A stretch of DNA of 17,096 nucleotides from Candidatus Omnitrophota bacterium (GCA_016928375.1 JAFGKX010000141.1:1-17096); one strand, 5' to 3'. Positions 1 to 7,154 are shown, counted from the first letter of the stretch. The notes: generated by a model from the sequence alone, not told the origin. A program made the numbers and translations.

Positions 1-21
1 TTCATGTAAGTCGAGGGGCAT
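1..21 (-). CDS. possible start of a further gene, cut by the window edge
   Basis: Seven open codons (MPLDLHE) run from an ATG at 21 to the left edge, beginning 6 nt after the treT stop codon. The spacing fits the close packing of the operon, but there is no clear Shine-Dalgarno (only AGTGG close to the ATG) and seven residues are too few to identify a protein. It could be chance. Confidence 0.3.
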
Positions 22-27
22 ATACCA

Positions 28-1239
28 CTATAGATATATCACGTCTTCATCGTAATAAAGGGACAAAAATAACAGCATATAATCCCTCATGTGGCGTGTG
101 ATTAAAAAATTGTTTTTTATATGCTGCTTCCCGTTTTCACCTAATTTCTTAGCATAACCGGGACTGTTTAAAAGTTGTTTTATGGCAAAGGATGCCCCTT
201 GTATTGAATGGCACAGAAGCCCGGAATACTTATGCTTTATCTGCAAGGGTATGCCTCCGACATTGGATGCCACTACCGGCTTACCTTTCCATAATGCTTC
301 AGCAACGGTGAGCCCGAAGCCTTCTTTTAAGGATTTTTGCACAATAACAGTAGCTGCCGACTGCAAAGCGTTTATATCTATATCGTTCTGAGGCAGAAGC
401 AGGATATGTATATCGCCGTCTGTTTTTGCCTTTTCTTTAACCTCCTCGAATACTTTAATGCCCTCGGGATCATCTGCGGCAGCACCCCCTGCCAGAACAA
501 GCTGACAGTCTATATATTTTTTTACCTGCTTATAGGCTTCTATTACTCCTAAAGGGTCTTTAAGCCTGTCAAAACGCGATACCTGCAGCACTATAGGCTT
601 ATCCTGTGTCAGGCCGTATTTTTTTAAAACACCGCTTATTACATCCTGCGGCAATTCTTTGTTTTTATCGCTCAAAGGGTCTATAGACGGAGATATTAAA
701 AATTGCCTTACGGGCAGGGCTCTGGAAAAACTAGGGGCTGAGAATACAGTAGAATCATATTTTACCACAAAATTTTTAATAAAATTCCACACCTTGCTGT
801 TAGGATTAGAAACATCTATGTGGCACCTCCAGACCCACTTGTTATCCGCTTTTTTTTCTACTAACGCTATGGGCTGGGGGTCATGGACAAAAACAATATC
901 GCCGTAAGTGCTCACCTCTTTTATATTGTTTTCACTGGTTTCCATAAATATGTCGAAATCTTTTTTGTCTATTTCTTCGGGCTTACCATGCAGGGCATTG
1001 TGGAATTTTTTTGTAACATTAAAAAACTGTTCGCCGCCTTTTATCAGGTCCCACCTTGCATCTACGCCTATTTCTTTCAGTAAAGGGACCATATTGTTTA
1101 ATATTTCAGCAACTCCGCCGCCTACGGATGTGGAATTTATATGCTGAATAACTTTACCTTTTAAGCGGTTTGAGATTAATCTTAAATCTTCTATGATGGA
1201 TTCGCCTACTATAGGGATATAATCATCTATTTTTGCCAT
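28..1239 (-). CDS. treT: trehalose synthase, glycosyltransferring type (TreT, GT4 family)
   Basis: A 403-aa GT-B glycosyltransferase. TreT enzymes reversibly join an NDP-glucose (ADP- or UDP-glucose) to glucose to give trehalose in the cytoplasm. The N-terminal domain has the TreT-type glycine loop, H33-INSTSVGGGVAE to about 45, followed by the family's DARWDLIKGG stretch (60-69). The C-terminal domain has VSRFDRLKDP (220-229), which holds the basic nucleotide-sugar-binding residues, and the GT4 signature EGFGLTVAEALWKGKP (306-321). Length matches the family (about 400-415 aa). The ATG lies one base beyond the stop of the preceding gene; the Shine-Dalgarno is weak, so translation may be coupled. 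It is the last complete gene of the osmotic operon, after otsA and otsB, so the cell appears to have two trehalose routes. TreT can also run backwards and may recycle trehalose. The family call is firm; nucleotide preference and direction cannot be read from sequence. Confidence 0.9.
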   Translation of the reverse strand: MAKIDDYIPIVGESIIEDLRLISNRLKGKVIQHINSTSVGGGVAEILNNMVPLLKEIGVDARWDLIKGGEQFFNVTKKFHNALHGKPEEIDKKDFDIFMETSENNIKEVSTYGDIVFVHDPQPIALVEKKADNKWVWRCHIDVSNPNSKVWNFIKNFVVKYDSTVFSAPSFSRALPVRQFLISPSIDPLSDKNKELPQDVISGVLKKYGLTQDKPIVLQVSRFDRLKDPLGVIEAYKQVKKYIDCQLVLAGGAAADDPEGIKVFEEVKEKAKTDGDIHILLLPQNDIDINALQSAATVIVQKSLKEGFGLTVAEALWKGKPVVASNVGGIPLQIKHKYSGLLCHSIQGASFAIKQLLNSPGYAKKLGENGKQHIKNNFLITRHMRDYMLLFLSLYYDEDVIYL

Positions 1240-1240
1240 A

Positions 1241-1912
1241 TTATACCAGGATCTTTTTTTCTATTATTTTTATCAGTTTATTTCTAAGGTCCTCGAGCGT
1301 ATGCGTATATGGGTCTAATTTGGAAATTTTATCCGCCAGGTCTTTGTCTCCGAACGAGGTTTCTATCCAGTTAGAAAAATCATTCGAACCTTTTTCGAGC
1401 CGCAGCCGCGCTTCGAATATGTGAAAATATATGGAATCTATGGTTATTTTTTTAAGCACATCGGCAAATTCCTGTAAGTCGCTTACTATATAATTGGTCG
1501 GTAGAATAAAACTGAGCGATTTTATGAAATAAAATTCTTCGTTGCTGCTTGCGAATTTAAGCGCGGATGACGGATTAGCAGCAAGGTGATCCTCTATTGT
1601 TTTTATTATCTTTTCTCTTAAGCTGCGTATATTGGAGAACTCTATCGTATCTATGCTCGCAAGCCTCTCGCCCAATTCATCTTCTCCCAGCATCTCTGTT
1701 ACCCAATAAGCAAAATCATTGGGCGGTTCAGGAGAAAGGTATTGATGCTGCTGCAGGAAGCGGTGCGTGTGATGATAAATACAGGATCCCGGTACCTGTT
1801 TTAAAAGCTCAAGAAGCTGTTTTAGCGTAGATGCCCTTAAGCCGGTTAATTCGGATAGATGCAAACGCGTAAAAAACCGAAACGGCTGAGAGGCTTTCAT
1901 TAATTTCGGCAT
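1241..1912 (-). CDS. DUF5752-like protein with two tandem copies of one domain
   Basis: A 223-aa soluble protein without signal peptide or membrane segment. It resembles the DUF5752 family as I recall it; function is unknown. The sequence is an internal duplication: residues 11-110 and 127-222 align along their length. Matching elements are FRFFTRL/FYFIKSL, SCIYHHTHRFL/SIYFHIFEARL, PPNDFAYWVTEMLG/GSNDFSNWIETSFG, LGERLASID/LADKISKLD and LREKIIKTIEDHL/LRNKLIKIIEKKI. The conserved His in the IYxH element and the NDFxxW element occur in both halves. The ATG at 1912 overlaps the end of otsB by 13 nt and has an AAAGGCGG sequence just upstream; an alternative ATG at 1900 overlaps the otsB stop as TAATG. 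Lying between otsB and treT, it is plausibly an accessory or regulatory partner of trehalose synthesis (inference). Confidence 0.72.
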   Translation of the reverse strand: MPKLMKASQPFRFFTRLHLSELTGLRASTLKQLLELLKQVPGSCIYHHTHRFLQQHQYLSPEPPNDFAYWVTEMLGEDELGERLASIDTIEFSNIRSLREKIIKTIEDHLAANPSSALKFASSNEEFYFIKSLSFILPTNYIVSDLQEFADVLKKITIDSIYFHIFEARLRLEKGSNDFSNWIETSFGDKDLADKISKLDPYTHTLEDLRNKLIKIIEKKILV

Positions 1913-2715
1913 AATGCCGCCTTTTGTTTTAAATTTTTTATACGGCCCAAAAAACTAAAAACTTCCTGCGTATTTTTCAGATAATACTCTGCGTGAGAGC
2001 GCCTGGGACTGCCGACAAATATGGTAAGGCCCCTTCGTTTTAATGCCTTAAATGCGTCTTCGTCTGTTGCGTCATCGCCTATATAAACAGGCATAACTTT
2101 CTTATTGCCGTAGGCAATGCGCTGTTTTGCCAAAAGCCACAGCACAACCCTGCCTTTATCCCATTCAACAGGCGGCCTTATTTCAAACACCATTTTACCA
2201 GGCCTTACTCTTACAACGCCCTTAAAAATATATTGTTTTATCACTTGGCGAAAAACAGTTTTAATCTGCGGTGTTAATTTTTTATCTGCCAGGCGATAAT
2301 GCAGGCTCAAGGTTAATCCCTTATCTTCCACAAATACGCCCTTAACACACGAAAAAGATTTATTTAAGTTTCTCCTTATCCGCTTTATAGCTTTTATATA
2401 AGCGCGCGAAACTTTCCCGGCGCATTTTAACCCGGGGCCTTCCATTTCAAGCCCATGGTTTCCTGAATATATAATACCCTTAATACCCGTTAAGCGCTTT
2501 ACGTCTTTTAAGGCCCTGCCGCTTATAATGGCGAGTTTGCATCCTGAGTTTTTGGCCAGCCATTTTAATAATGCTTTGGTTCTTCCGGACAAAAGCGCCC
2601 TATCCGGGGTTTTTACTATCGGCGTCAACGTACCGTCGTAATCCAAAAAAAGAAAGACGGTTCGCCCTGTTAATTTTTTTTTAAAATTTTCAAAATTATC
2701 AAAAAGATGTCTCAT
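1900..2715 (-). CDS. otsB: trehalose-6-phosphate phosphatase (HAD family)
   Basis: A 271-aa HAD-superfamily phosphatase that removes phosphate from trehalose 6-phosphate, completing the OtsAB route in the cytoplasm. HAD motif I is FLDYDGTLTP (23-32) with nucleophile D25 and acid/base D27. Motif II is IISGR (63-67). A lysine of the K-G pair at 187-188 or in GKMVFEIRP (173-181) supplies motif III. Motif IV is GDDATDEDAF (213-222), which binds Mg2+. GNHGLEMEGPG (85-95) and the trehalose-phosphatase cap region between motifs II and III are as in the family, and the length is typical (250-280 aa). The ATG lies 4 nt after the antiporter stop with a poor Shine-Dalgarno, suggesting coupling. OtsA is encoded two genes upstream in the same operon. 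Confidence 0.93.
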   Translation of the reverse strand: MRHLFDNFENFKKKLTGRTVFLFLDYDGTLTPIVKTPDRALLSGRTKALLKWLAKNSGCKLAIISGRALKDVKRLTGIKGIIYSGNHGLEMEGPGLKCAGKVSRAYIKAIKRIRRNLNKSFSCVKGVFVEDKGLTLSLHYRLADKKLTPQIKTVFRQVIKQYIFKGVVRVRPGKMVFEIRPPVEWDKGRVVLWLLAKQRIAYGNKKVMPVYIGDDATDEDAFKALKRRGLTIFVGSPRRSHAEYYLKNTQEVFSFLGRIKNLKQKAALCRN

Positions 2716-2719
2716 TTTC

Positions 2720-3907
2720 TTAGCTGTGCGCGGCGGCCGCTACTTCTCCTGATTTATGAAGCGCGTATCTTGTACACAACGGGCCTACCAGCTCATAAAT
2801 AACGGTTGTTGCGACTATTGTGCTGAAAATCATATTTCCTATGCTCGGAAAATCGTTTTTGGCGACAAGCGCGCACCCTAAGGCGACACCCGCCTGTGGC
2901 ACTAGGCCCAACCCGATATATCTTCTCACGGATTTTGATGCGTTTGATATGCGGCCGCCTAAATCAGCGCCTGTAACCTTGCCGGCTACCCTGAATACCA
3001 GGTATGCTACACCTATCAATCCTAAACTGGGCAAAATAGCGATTTCCAGATTAGCGCCTGCTAACACGAAAAATAAAAGAAATAGCGGCGGGTCTACCTG
3101 CCTCAGGCTTTCAAAAAATTTAGAGGATGATTTTTCTATATTTACCAAAACTGCGCCTAAAAACATGTTCGCTAAAAGTACCGATAAATGAAAATACGTG
3201 GACAGCCCTATGTTTAAAAATATAAACCCTAATGTAAATATCAAAAGATCGGTCTGCGTACGCAGATATTTCGAAAAATAACGCATCAGCACTGCCATTA
3301 CGCCTCCCAATATAAATGCGCCTAATATGCTTAGCAGAGAATTAAAAAATACATTTACAAGAAAAAATGCCGCCAGCATATGGCTGTATATTGCCTGCGC
3401 TATCGCCAGGGAAACCGCGAATATAATAAGGCACCACGCATCATCTATGGCCACTACTCCCAAAAGCGTATCCGTAAAATTTCCCTTGGACTGATATTCC
3501 CTTATCACCATAACCGTCGCTGCGGGCGCAGTAGCAGAAGCAATGGACCCAAAAAGTATGGATATATAAAAAGGCTGCCTTAAAATTAAAAAAAATGAAA
3601 GCGTAACGAATAAAAAAGCGCCCAGGGCTTCCAGGATAGATATCCATATCACTGACTTGCCTATCCTGCGAAAACTATCATATGAAAAATTCTGCCCTAT
3701 GCCGAAGGCTATAATGCCCAGGACTATGTTGGAAATCAAGCCTGAAGAATTCAGTATCCCTTCCGGCATAAGATTTAGAATTGACGGGCCCATTATTATG
3801 CCCAGCAAAAGATAAGCGGTCACGGACGGAAATTTAAATTTTGCTATTAGCCGAGCGGAAAAAAAACCCGCGAGCAGAATAAATCCTAATCCTAATACCG
3901 TATTCAA
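2720..3907 (-). CDS. CPA2-family cation/proton antiporter
   Basis: A 395-aa inner-membrane protein with about 11-13 hydrophobic segments over its whole length, matching the Na+/H+ exchanger fold (PF00999). TAPAATVMV (126-134) corresponds to the unwound ion-binding helix, and VVAIDDAW (151-158) places two acidic residues, D155 and D156, at the cation site; in NhaA/NapA-type exchangers this Asp-Asp pair goes with electrogenic transport, while KefB/C have Gln-Asp. There is no C-terminal RCK/TrkA-N domain, so control may come from the separate CBS protein encoded just upstream. The start is read as TTG at 3907, directly after the CBS stop codon, with AAAGGTG 8 nt upstream; the next Met (residue 39) would remove the first helix. 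Whether Na+ or K+ is exchanged is not visible. In this operon a role in ion balance during osmotic stress is likely. Confidence 0.88.
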   Translation of the reverse strand: MNTVLGLGFILLAGFFSARLIAKFKFPSVTAYLLLGIIMGPSILNLMPEGILNSSGLISNIVLGIIAFGIGQNFSYDSFRRIGKSVIWISILEALGAFLFVTLSFFLILRQPFYISILFGSIASATAPAATVMVIREYQSKGNFTDTLLGVVAIDDAWCLIIFAVSLAIAQAIYSHMLAAFFLVNVFFNSLLSILGAFILGGVMAVLMRYFSKYLRTQTDLLIFTLGFIFLNIGLSTYFHLSVLLANMFLGAVLVNIEKSSSKFFESLRQVDPPLFLLFFVLAGANLEIAILPSLGLIGVAYLVFRVAGKVTGADLGGRISNASKSVRRYIGLGLVPQAGVALGCALVAKNDFPSIGNMIFSTIVATTVIYELVGPLCTRYALHKSGEVAAAAHS

Positions 3908-4378
3908 TTAAATAACACCTTTTTGATGGAATACATGGCGGACGATATCGAATACGCCTATTATTCCTATCAGTTTTCCTTCATTATCAATTACCGGAAA
4001 TTCCTCTTTTAAGTTAAGCTTCATCAGATTAAAGGCCTCCTGCAGGGAGGAGTCCTGTTTTATACTTATGAATTTAGTCTGCATAATATCCTCGACTATA
4101 ACAAGGCTGCCCATTTCTTCGGTCAATTCCATGCTAAATATATCGTCGTCTTTTTCCTCGTCTAGAAACGGCACATTTTTTAATATATCGGGATTATACG
4201 GCTTAAATACATTCATAAGGTTTTTGAAAGACACAACCCCCGCCAGTTTATTGTCATCCTCAATAACGGGCACAAGCGGAAATATATGAAACTTGGAAAA
4301 CAACTTAAGCAGTTCTTTAAGTTTGGTCGAACGCCTGACCGCAATTACCTGTTTGAACATTATGTCTTTTACCTGCAT
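3908..4378 (-). CDS. two-CBS-domain regulatory protein
   Basis: A 156-aa cytoplasmic protein consisting of a CBS pair. CBS1 is about residues 4-58 (VKDIMFKQVIAV to LAGVVSFKNLMNVF) and CBS2 about 95-150 (VEDIMQTKFISI to LIGIIGVFDIVRHVF). CBS pairs usually bind adenine nucleotides and regulate enzymes or ion transporters. A linker rich in acidic residues (about 73-87) joins them. I prefer ATG 4378, five nt after AGGGAG; a GTG at 4384 overlapping the otsA stop (GTGA) is an alternative adding two residues. The gene ends immediately before the antiporter TTG start, and the antiporter lacks its own cytoplasmic regulatory domain, so the two are likely partners (inference). Confidence 0.87.
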   Translation of the reverse strand: MQVKDIMFKQVIAVRRSTKLKELLKLFSKFHIFPLVPVIEDDNKLAGVVSFKNLMNVFKPYNPDILKNVPFLDEEKDDDIFSMELTEEMGSLVIVEDIMQTKFISIKQDSSLQEAFNLMKLNLKEEFPVIDNEGKLIGIIGVFDIVRHVFHQKGVI

Positions 4379-4380
4379 AA

Positions 4381-5859
4381 TCACTCCCTAAATTCAAATT
4401 TTAAAAGTTCTGAAATTACCTTGCCTGCCCAGCGGAATATATTATTGCTCTGAGTAATCTCGCGCATTTTCTTCATGCGTTTTTTCTGCTCCTCAGCCGG
4501 CATTGTAAGAGCCGCATATATGCCTTCGCTGAATTGTTCGCAATCATAAGGATTAATCAGGGTTGCGTCGGCCAATTCCCTGGCAGCCCCTGTAAACTGG
4601 CTTAATACCAGCACCCCGCTTTCATCCGTGCGGCTTGCTATAAACTCCTTGGCTACAAGGTTCATGCCGTCGTGAAGCGAGCTTACCAGGCAAATATCGC
4701 CTATTCTGTAAAACGCCAATAATTCTTCCAACGACATGTGCCTGCGCACAAACACTATCGGCTTCCAGTTTTCCGTCGAATGTTTCCAGTTTATCTGCTC
4801 TACGAGAGCGTTTATTTCGTCATTTAAATCTTTGTATTTTGCTATATGTATACGGCTAAGTTCTCCCATCTGCAGAAATACTATTTTTTCTTTTAAATCC
4901 GGGTGATTTTCCAGTAGCTTGTCTATGGCCAGCAATCTTTCCGGAATACCTTTTGTATAATCTATCCGGTCTAAACCAAGCAAAACCTTAAGGCCCGAAA
5001 GGTCAAATTCCTCCTTAATGGCTTTTTCCGCTTCGGCAACTTCTTTTGAATTTACGAGTTCGTTTATACCCTCAAAATCGACGCTGATAGGATAAGGCCT
5101 TATCAGGGTTTCGTGGTTATTGCGTACTACCGAAAATCTTTCTCTGTCTATTTTACTTTCCACCTCCCGGTCTATGGCATCTAAAAAGCTGTCGCAATGA
5201 TAGCGTATATGAAACCCCAGAAGGTCGCTTGACAACATGCTTTCCAGCAGGTCTTTTCTCTGCGGGCATATCCGGAAGGCATCGTAATTAGGCCAGGGTA
5301 TGTGCCAGAAATGCGCTATTATCAACTGGTTCGGCGCCATTTCTTTAAGGTATTTAGGCAAAAGGCATAAATGATAATCCTGTATCCACACAAATGCCTT
5401 TTTATCGCCAACTTCTTCGATTATCGTTTTTGCGAATTTTTCATTAACCGTTTTATAATAATCCCAGTCTTCCTTGCGGAATATCGGGCGTTGAAATGCC
5501 ATATGGCATAACGGCCATAATGCCTCGTTGGAATAACCATAATAATAACCGTTCTCTTGTTCTTTTGTAAGCCATACCCGTTTTAACATATAATTTTGCT
5601 TATCCGGCGGAACTTTTATCTTGCCGTATTTATCCGATGCCTTTTTATCGGCTTCGCCGTTTCCGTAAGCAACCCAGAGCCCGTTACAGGCCTGCATTAC
5701 AGGGTCTAACGCCGTAACAACGCCGCCGGCACCGCGCTGGCATACCATCTTTCCCTTTTTAAACACATTCACATACGGCTGCCTGTTTGATACAACAATA
5801 AATAAATAATCCCCCATGTTGTTTTTAATAAGCTGTTGTAAATCTTTTTTCGTCCACAT
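4381..5859 (-). CDS. otsA: trehalose-6-phosphate synthase (GT20)
   Basis: A 492-aa GT20 glycosyltransferase, forming trehalose 6-phosphate from an NDP-glucose and glucose 6-phosphate. Residues equivalent to the known OtsA active site are present: SNRQPY with R26, AGG at 44-46, W62, Y107/W115 in the YYYGYSNEALWP segment, IQDYH with D161, HIPWP with H186, LDRIDYTKG with R298 and K303, GELSR with R336, and LHDGMNLVAKE with D397 and E405. The stretch after HIPWP (NYDAFRICPQRKDLL) and the HIRYHCDSFLD segment differ from E. coli OtsA and suggest a distinct clade; a related GT20 enzyme such as glucosylglycerol-phosphate synthase is a weaker alternative. The otsB gene in the same operon supports trehalose. 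ATG 5859 follows AGGGAGATTGATTT, a good Shine-Dalgarno, 12 nt after the mscS stop. The slightly extended N terminus (about 15 residues before the GT fold) is unremarkable. Confidence 0.9.
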   Translation of the reverse strand: MWTKKDLQQLIKNNMGDYLFIVVSNRQPYVNVFKKGKMVCQRGAGGVVTALDPVMQACNGLWVAYGNGEADKKASDKYGKIKVPPDKQNYMLKRVWLTKEQENGYYYGYSNEALWPLCHMAFQRPIFRKEDWDYYKTVNEKFAKTIIEEVGDKKAFVWIQDYHLCLLPKYLKEMAPNQLIIAHFWHIPWPNYDAFRICPQRKDLLESMLSSDLLGFHIRYHCDSFLDAIDREVESKIDRERFSVVRNNHETLIRPYPISVDFEGINELVNSKEVAEAEKAIKEEFDLSGLKVLLGLDRIDYTKGIPERLLAIDKLLENHPDLKEKIVFLQMGELSRIHIAKYKDLNDEINALVEQINWKHSTENWKPIVFVRRHMSLEELLAFYRIGDICLVSSLHDGMNLVAKEFIASRTDESGVLVLSQFTGAARELADATLINPYDCEQFSEGIYAALTMPAEEQKKRMKKMREITQSNNIFRWAGKVISELLKFEFRE

Positions 5860-5871
5860 AAATCAATCTCC

Positions 5872-6909
5872 CTAAACTGCCTTTTCCTGCGAATAGTTTA
5901 TTGCGCGGATAGGATAAGGTATGATAATGCCCTCTTTAGCATAACGCTCATGCAGCTTTTTTACAAATTCGTGCTTGACGAGATACTGGTCCACAAATTC
6001 TTTTGCCCTCAATATTACGGTGAAGTTAATACTGAAATCTCCGAAAGTATGATATCTTATGAATGGCTCAAAATCCGGCACGCCGCCGGTTATCCGGCGC
6101 ATTATTTCTTTCGCAACCTCGCAGGTTATTTTTTCTACTTTTTTTAAGTCGCTGTTATAATGAACGCCGATATTTATAAGTACTGCCATTTCCTTATCCG
6201 GAAGGCAGTAGTTGGTCACTATTGCCTGGGCTAACTTTGAATTAGGAACCAATACTACATTATTAGGCAGCATCCTTATCTGCGTTGTCCTCCAGTTAAT
6301 ATCCGTAACATAACCTTCTTCTTTTGTATCAAGCTTTATGTAATCTCCTACCTTAATCTGCCTTGCCATAATTACATGAAAACCTGAAAATAAATTAGAC
6401 AGCGTATCCTGCAGCGCCAGGGCAACAGCCAGCCCTCCTATGCCCAGAGTAGCGAGAACCGGCGTTATCGAAATTCCGAGGCTGTTCAATACAACAAGAA
6501 TGCCGATACCAAAGATTATAATGCGGCTTATATTCTGGGTAAGGGATGTAACCGGAAGCGTTTTTTCAAGTTTAGAGGAATAAACTTTTATAATACCTGA
6601 GATTATACTCGCCAACGCCATTGTAACCGACAGCACCCCCAGCGCCATCAAGGCCTTGGCAGACACATTAATAACATTTTCCGGAAGGGTTGAAGCAGCG
6701 AGGGCAAAATAAATACCCAGCATCAGAAACCATACTAAAAACGGGCCCTTTGTTGCATTGATTACGATATCATCTATATGGGTTTTGGTGTTTTTGGTCC
6801 ATTTAATAAGCCTGTCAAACAGGACCTTCCTTAAAATGGCCCCAAAGACAAAACAGGCCAGTATGATCAAAAATGGCGCAGCAATACCGAAAAATAAGGA
6901 CATATCCAC
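5872..6909 (-). CDS. mscS: MscS-family mechanosensitive ion channel
   Basis: An inner-membrane channel expected to open on hypo-osmotic shock. From the preferred start it has 345 aa with five predicted membrane segments: about 6-30, 56-73, 85-108, 128-147 and the Gly/Ala-rich pore helix 150-180 (LGIGGLAVALALQDTLSNLFSGF region, split here by position). The beta-domain follows (IKVGDYIKLD, 185-194; VLVPNSKLAQAIVTNY, 219-234), then the alpha/beta C-terminal domain ending in GIIIPYPIRAI (327-337), all typical of MscS. GTG 6909 is 6 nt from a perfect AGGAGG; ATG 6903 is 12 nt from it. A second strong site (GGAGG, 8 nt before ATG 6972) in the same frame would add 21 residues, discussed separately. 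It is the first gene of the trehalose/antiporter operon. Confidence 0.9.
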   Translation of the reverse strand: MDMSLFFGIAAPFLIILACFVFGAILRKVLFDRLIKWTKNTKTHIDDIVINATKGPFLVWFLMLGIYFALAASTLPENVINVSAKALMALGVLSVTMALASIISGIIKVYSSKLEKTLPVTSLTQNISRIIIFGIGILVVLNSLGISITPVLATLGIGGLAVALALQDTLSNLFSGFHVIMARQIKVGDYIKLDTKEEGYVTDINWRTTQIRMLPNNVVLVPNSKLAQAIVTNYCLPDKEMAVLINIGVHYNSDLKKVEKITCEVAKEIMRRITGGVPDFEPFIRYHTFGDFSINFTVILRAKEFVDQYLVKHEFVKKLHERYAKEGIIIPYPIRAINYSQEKAV

Positions 6910-6915
6910 TAAATA

Positions 6916-6921
6916 CCTCCT
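6916..6921 (-). promoter_or_regulatory. Shine-Dalgarno AGGAGG deciding the mscS start
   Basis: A consensus AGGAGG on the minus strand lies 6 nt before GTG 6909 and 12 nt before ATG 6903. The spacing favours GTG. It sits just past the T-tract of the leader hairpin, so a transcript has to read through that hairpin to reach it. Confidence 0.75.
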
Positions 6922-6930
6922 GGGGGAAAT

Positions 6931-6963
6931 AAAAAAACCGCCCTCTGATTTAAGAGATGGCGG
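6931..6963 (-). terminator. terminator-like hairpin in the mscS leader
   Basis: On the minus strand a stem CCGCC/GGCGG (6963-6959 with 6942-6938) continues, after one A-G mismatch, with TCT/AGA and an 8-nt loop. It is followed directly by seven T residues (6937-6931). This is the shape of an intrinsic terminator, located inside the leader upstream of the mscS AGGAGG rather than at the end of a gene, so attenuation is a likely role. Confidence 0.6.
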
Positions 6964-7050
6964 CCCGACCATCAACAAGACCTCCGAAAACAAAACTATT
7001 TCCGGACCCAAAAGTATCCATTCACCTGAAATTATTTATCATTTTCTTTG

Positions 7051-7080
7051 ATTATAAGCCATATACATAAAAAATGCAAA
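7051..7080 (-). promoter_or_regulatory. sigma70-type promoter of the mscS-ots-tre operon
   Basis: On the minus strand TTTGCA (7080-7075) and a perfect TATAAT (7056-7051) are separated by 18 nt. The predicted start is about 7044. This is the only good promoter seen upstream of the osmotic operon, and it lies back to back with the STAS gene promoter. Confidence 0.6.
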
Positions 7081-7112
7081 TGAATTCTAGGGCGCCTGAC
7101 AGGAAAAAAACA

Positions 7113-7141
7113 TTGACGGCTTGCAATTACCGTAGTAATCT
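7113..7141 (+). promoter_or_regulatory. candidate promoter of the plus-strand STAS gene
   Basis: TTGACG (7113-7118), a 17-nt spacer and TAATCT (7136-7141) make a plausible sigma70 site with transcription starting near 7148. The -10 matches only 3 of 6 bases. The TATAAT at 7151-7156 is too close to the ATG to serve unless the mRNA is leaderless. Between the two divergent promoters lie GGCGCC (7091-7096) and CCTGACAGG (7095-7103), small dyads that might be an operator. Confidence 0.45.
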
Positions 7142-7154
7142 ATACGAAAGTATA
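7141..7154 (+). repeat. small perfect dyad just before the STAS start codon
   Basis: TATAC-GAAA-GTATA is a 5-bp inverted repeat closing a GAAA tetraloop, ending 5 nt before ATG 7160 and containing the only Shine-Dalgarno-like bases (GAAAG). It could be an operator or an RNA hairpin limiting translation; it may also be chance in AT-rich sequence. Confidence 0.4.

Larger units (their letters stand above)
6910..7044 (-). promoter_or_regulatory. structured 5' leader of the mscS operon, candidate riboswitch or attenuator
   Basis: About 135 nt separate the predicted transcription start (~7044) from GTG 6909. Three hairpins can be drawn on the minus-strand RNA. The first is TCCGGAAA/TTTTCGGA (7006-6999 with 6990-6983, 8-nt loop, one G-U pair). 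The second is GATGG/CCATC (6973-6969 with 6960-6956). The third is the terminator-like stem at 6963-6938. The second and third share the CC/ATC segment and cannot form together, as in antiterminator/terminator switches. The G-U pair in the first hairpin would be an A-C mismatch on the opposite strand, which favours minus-strand RNA. I could not match it to a known riboswitch class; a fluoride-type fold was tested by eye and does not fit. Confidence 0.5.

Noticed and set aside
2820..3191. Plus-strand open frame of 123 codons opposite the antiporter gene
   Set aside because: It lies wholly opposite a well-supported membrane protein, matches no family I recognise and has no upstream signals; it is a shadow of the real gene. 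The same holds for other frames opposite or inside real genes, such as 12926-13393 and 10931-11299.
6983..7044. Fluoride, ZTP or c-di-GMP riboswitch in the mscS leader
   Set aside because: I compared by eye for the GGnGATGG/pseudoknot of fluoride and the conserved cores of ZTP and c-di-GMP-I aptamers; the needed segments are missing. An unassigned structure is the safer description.
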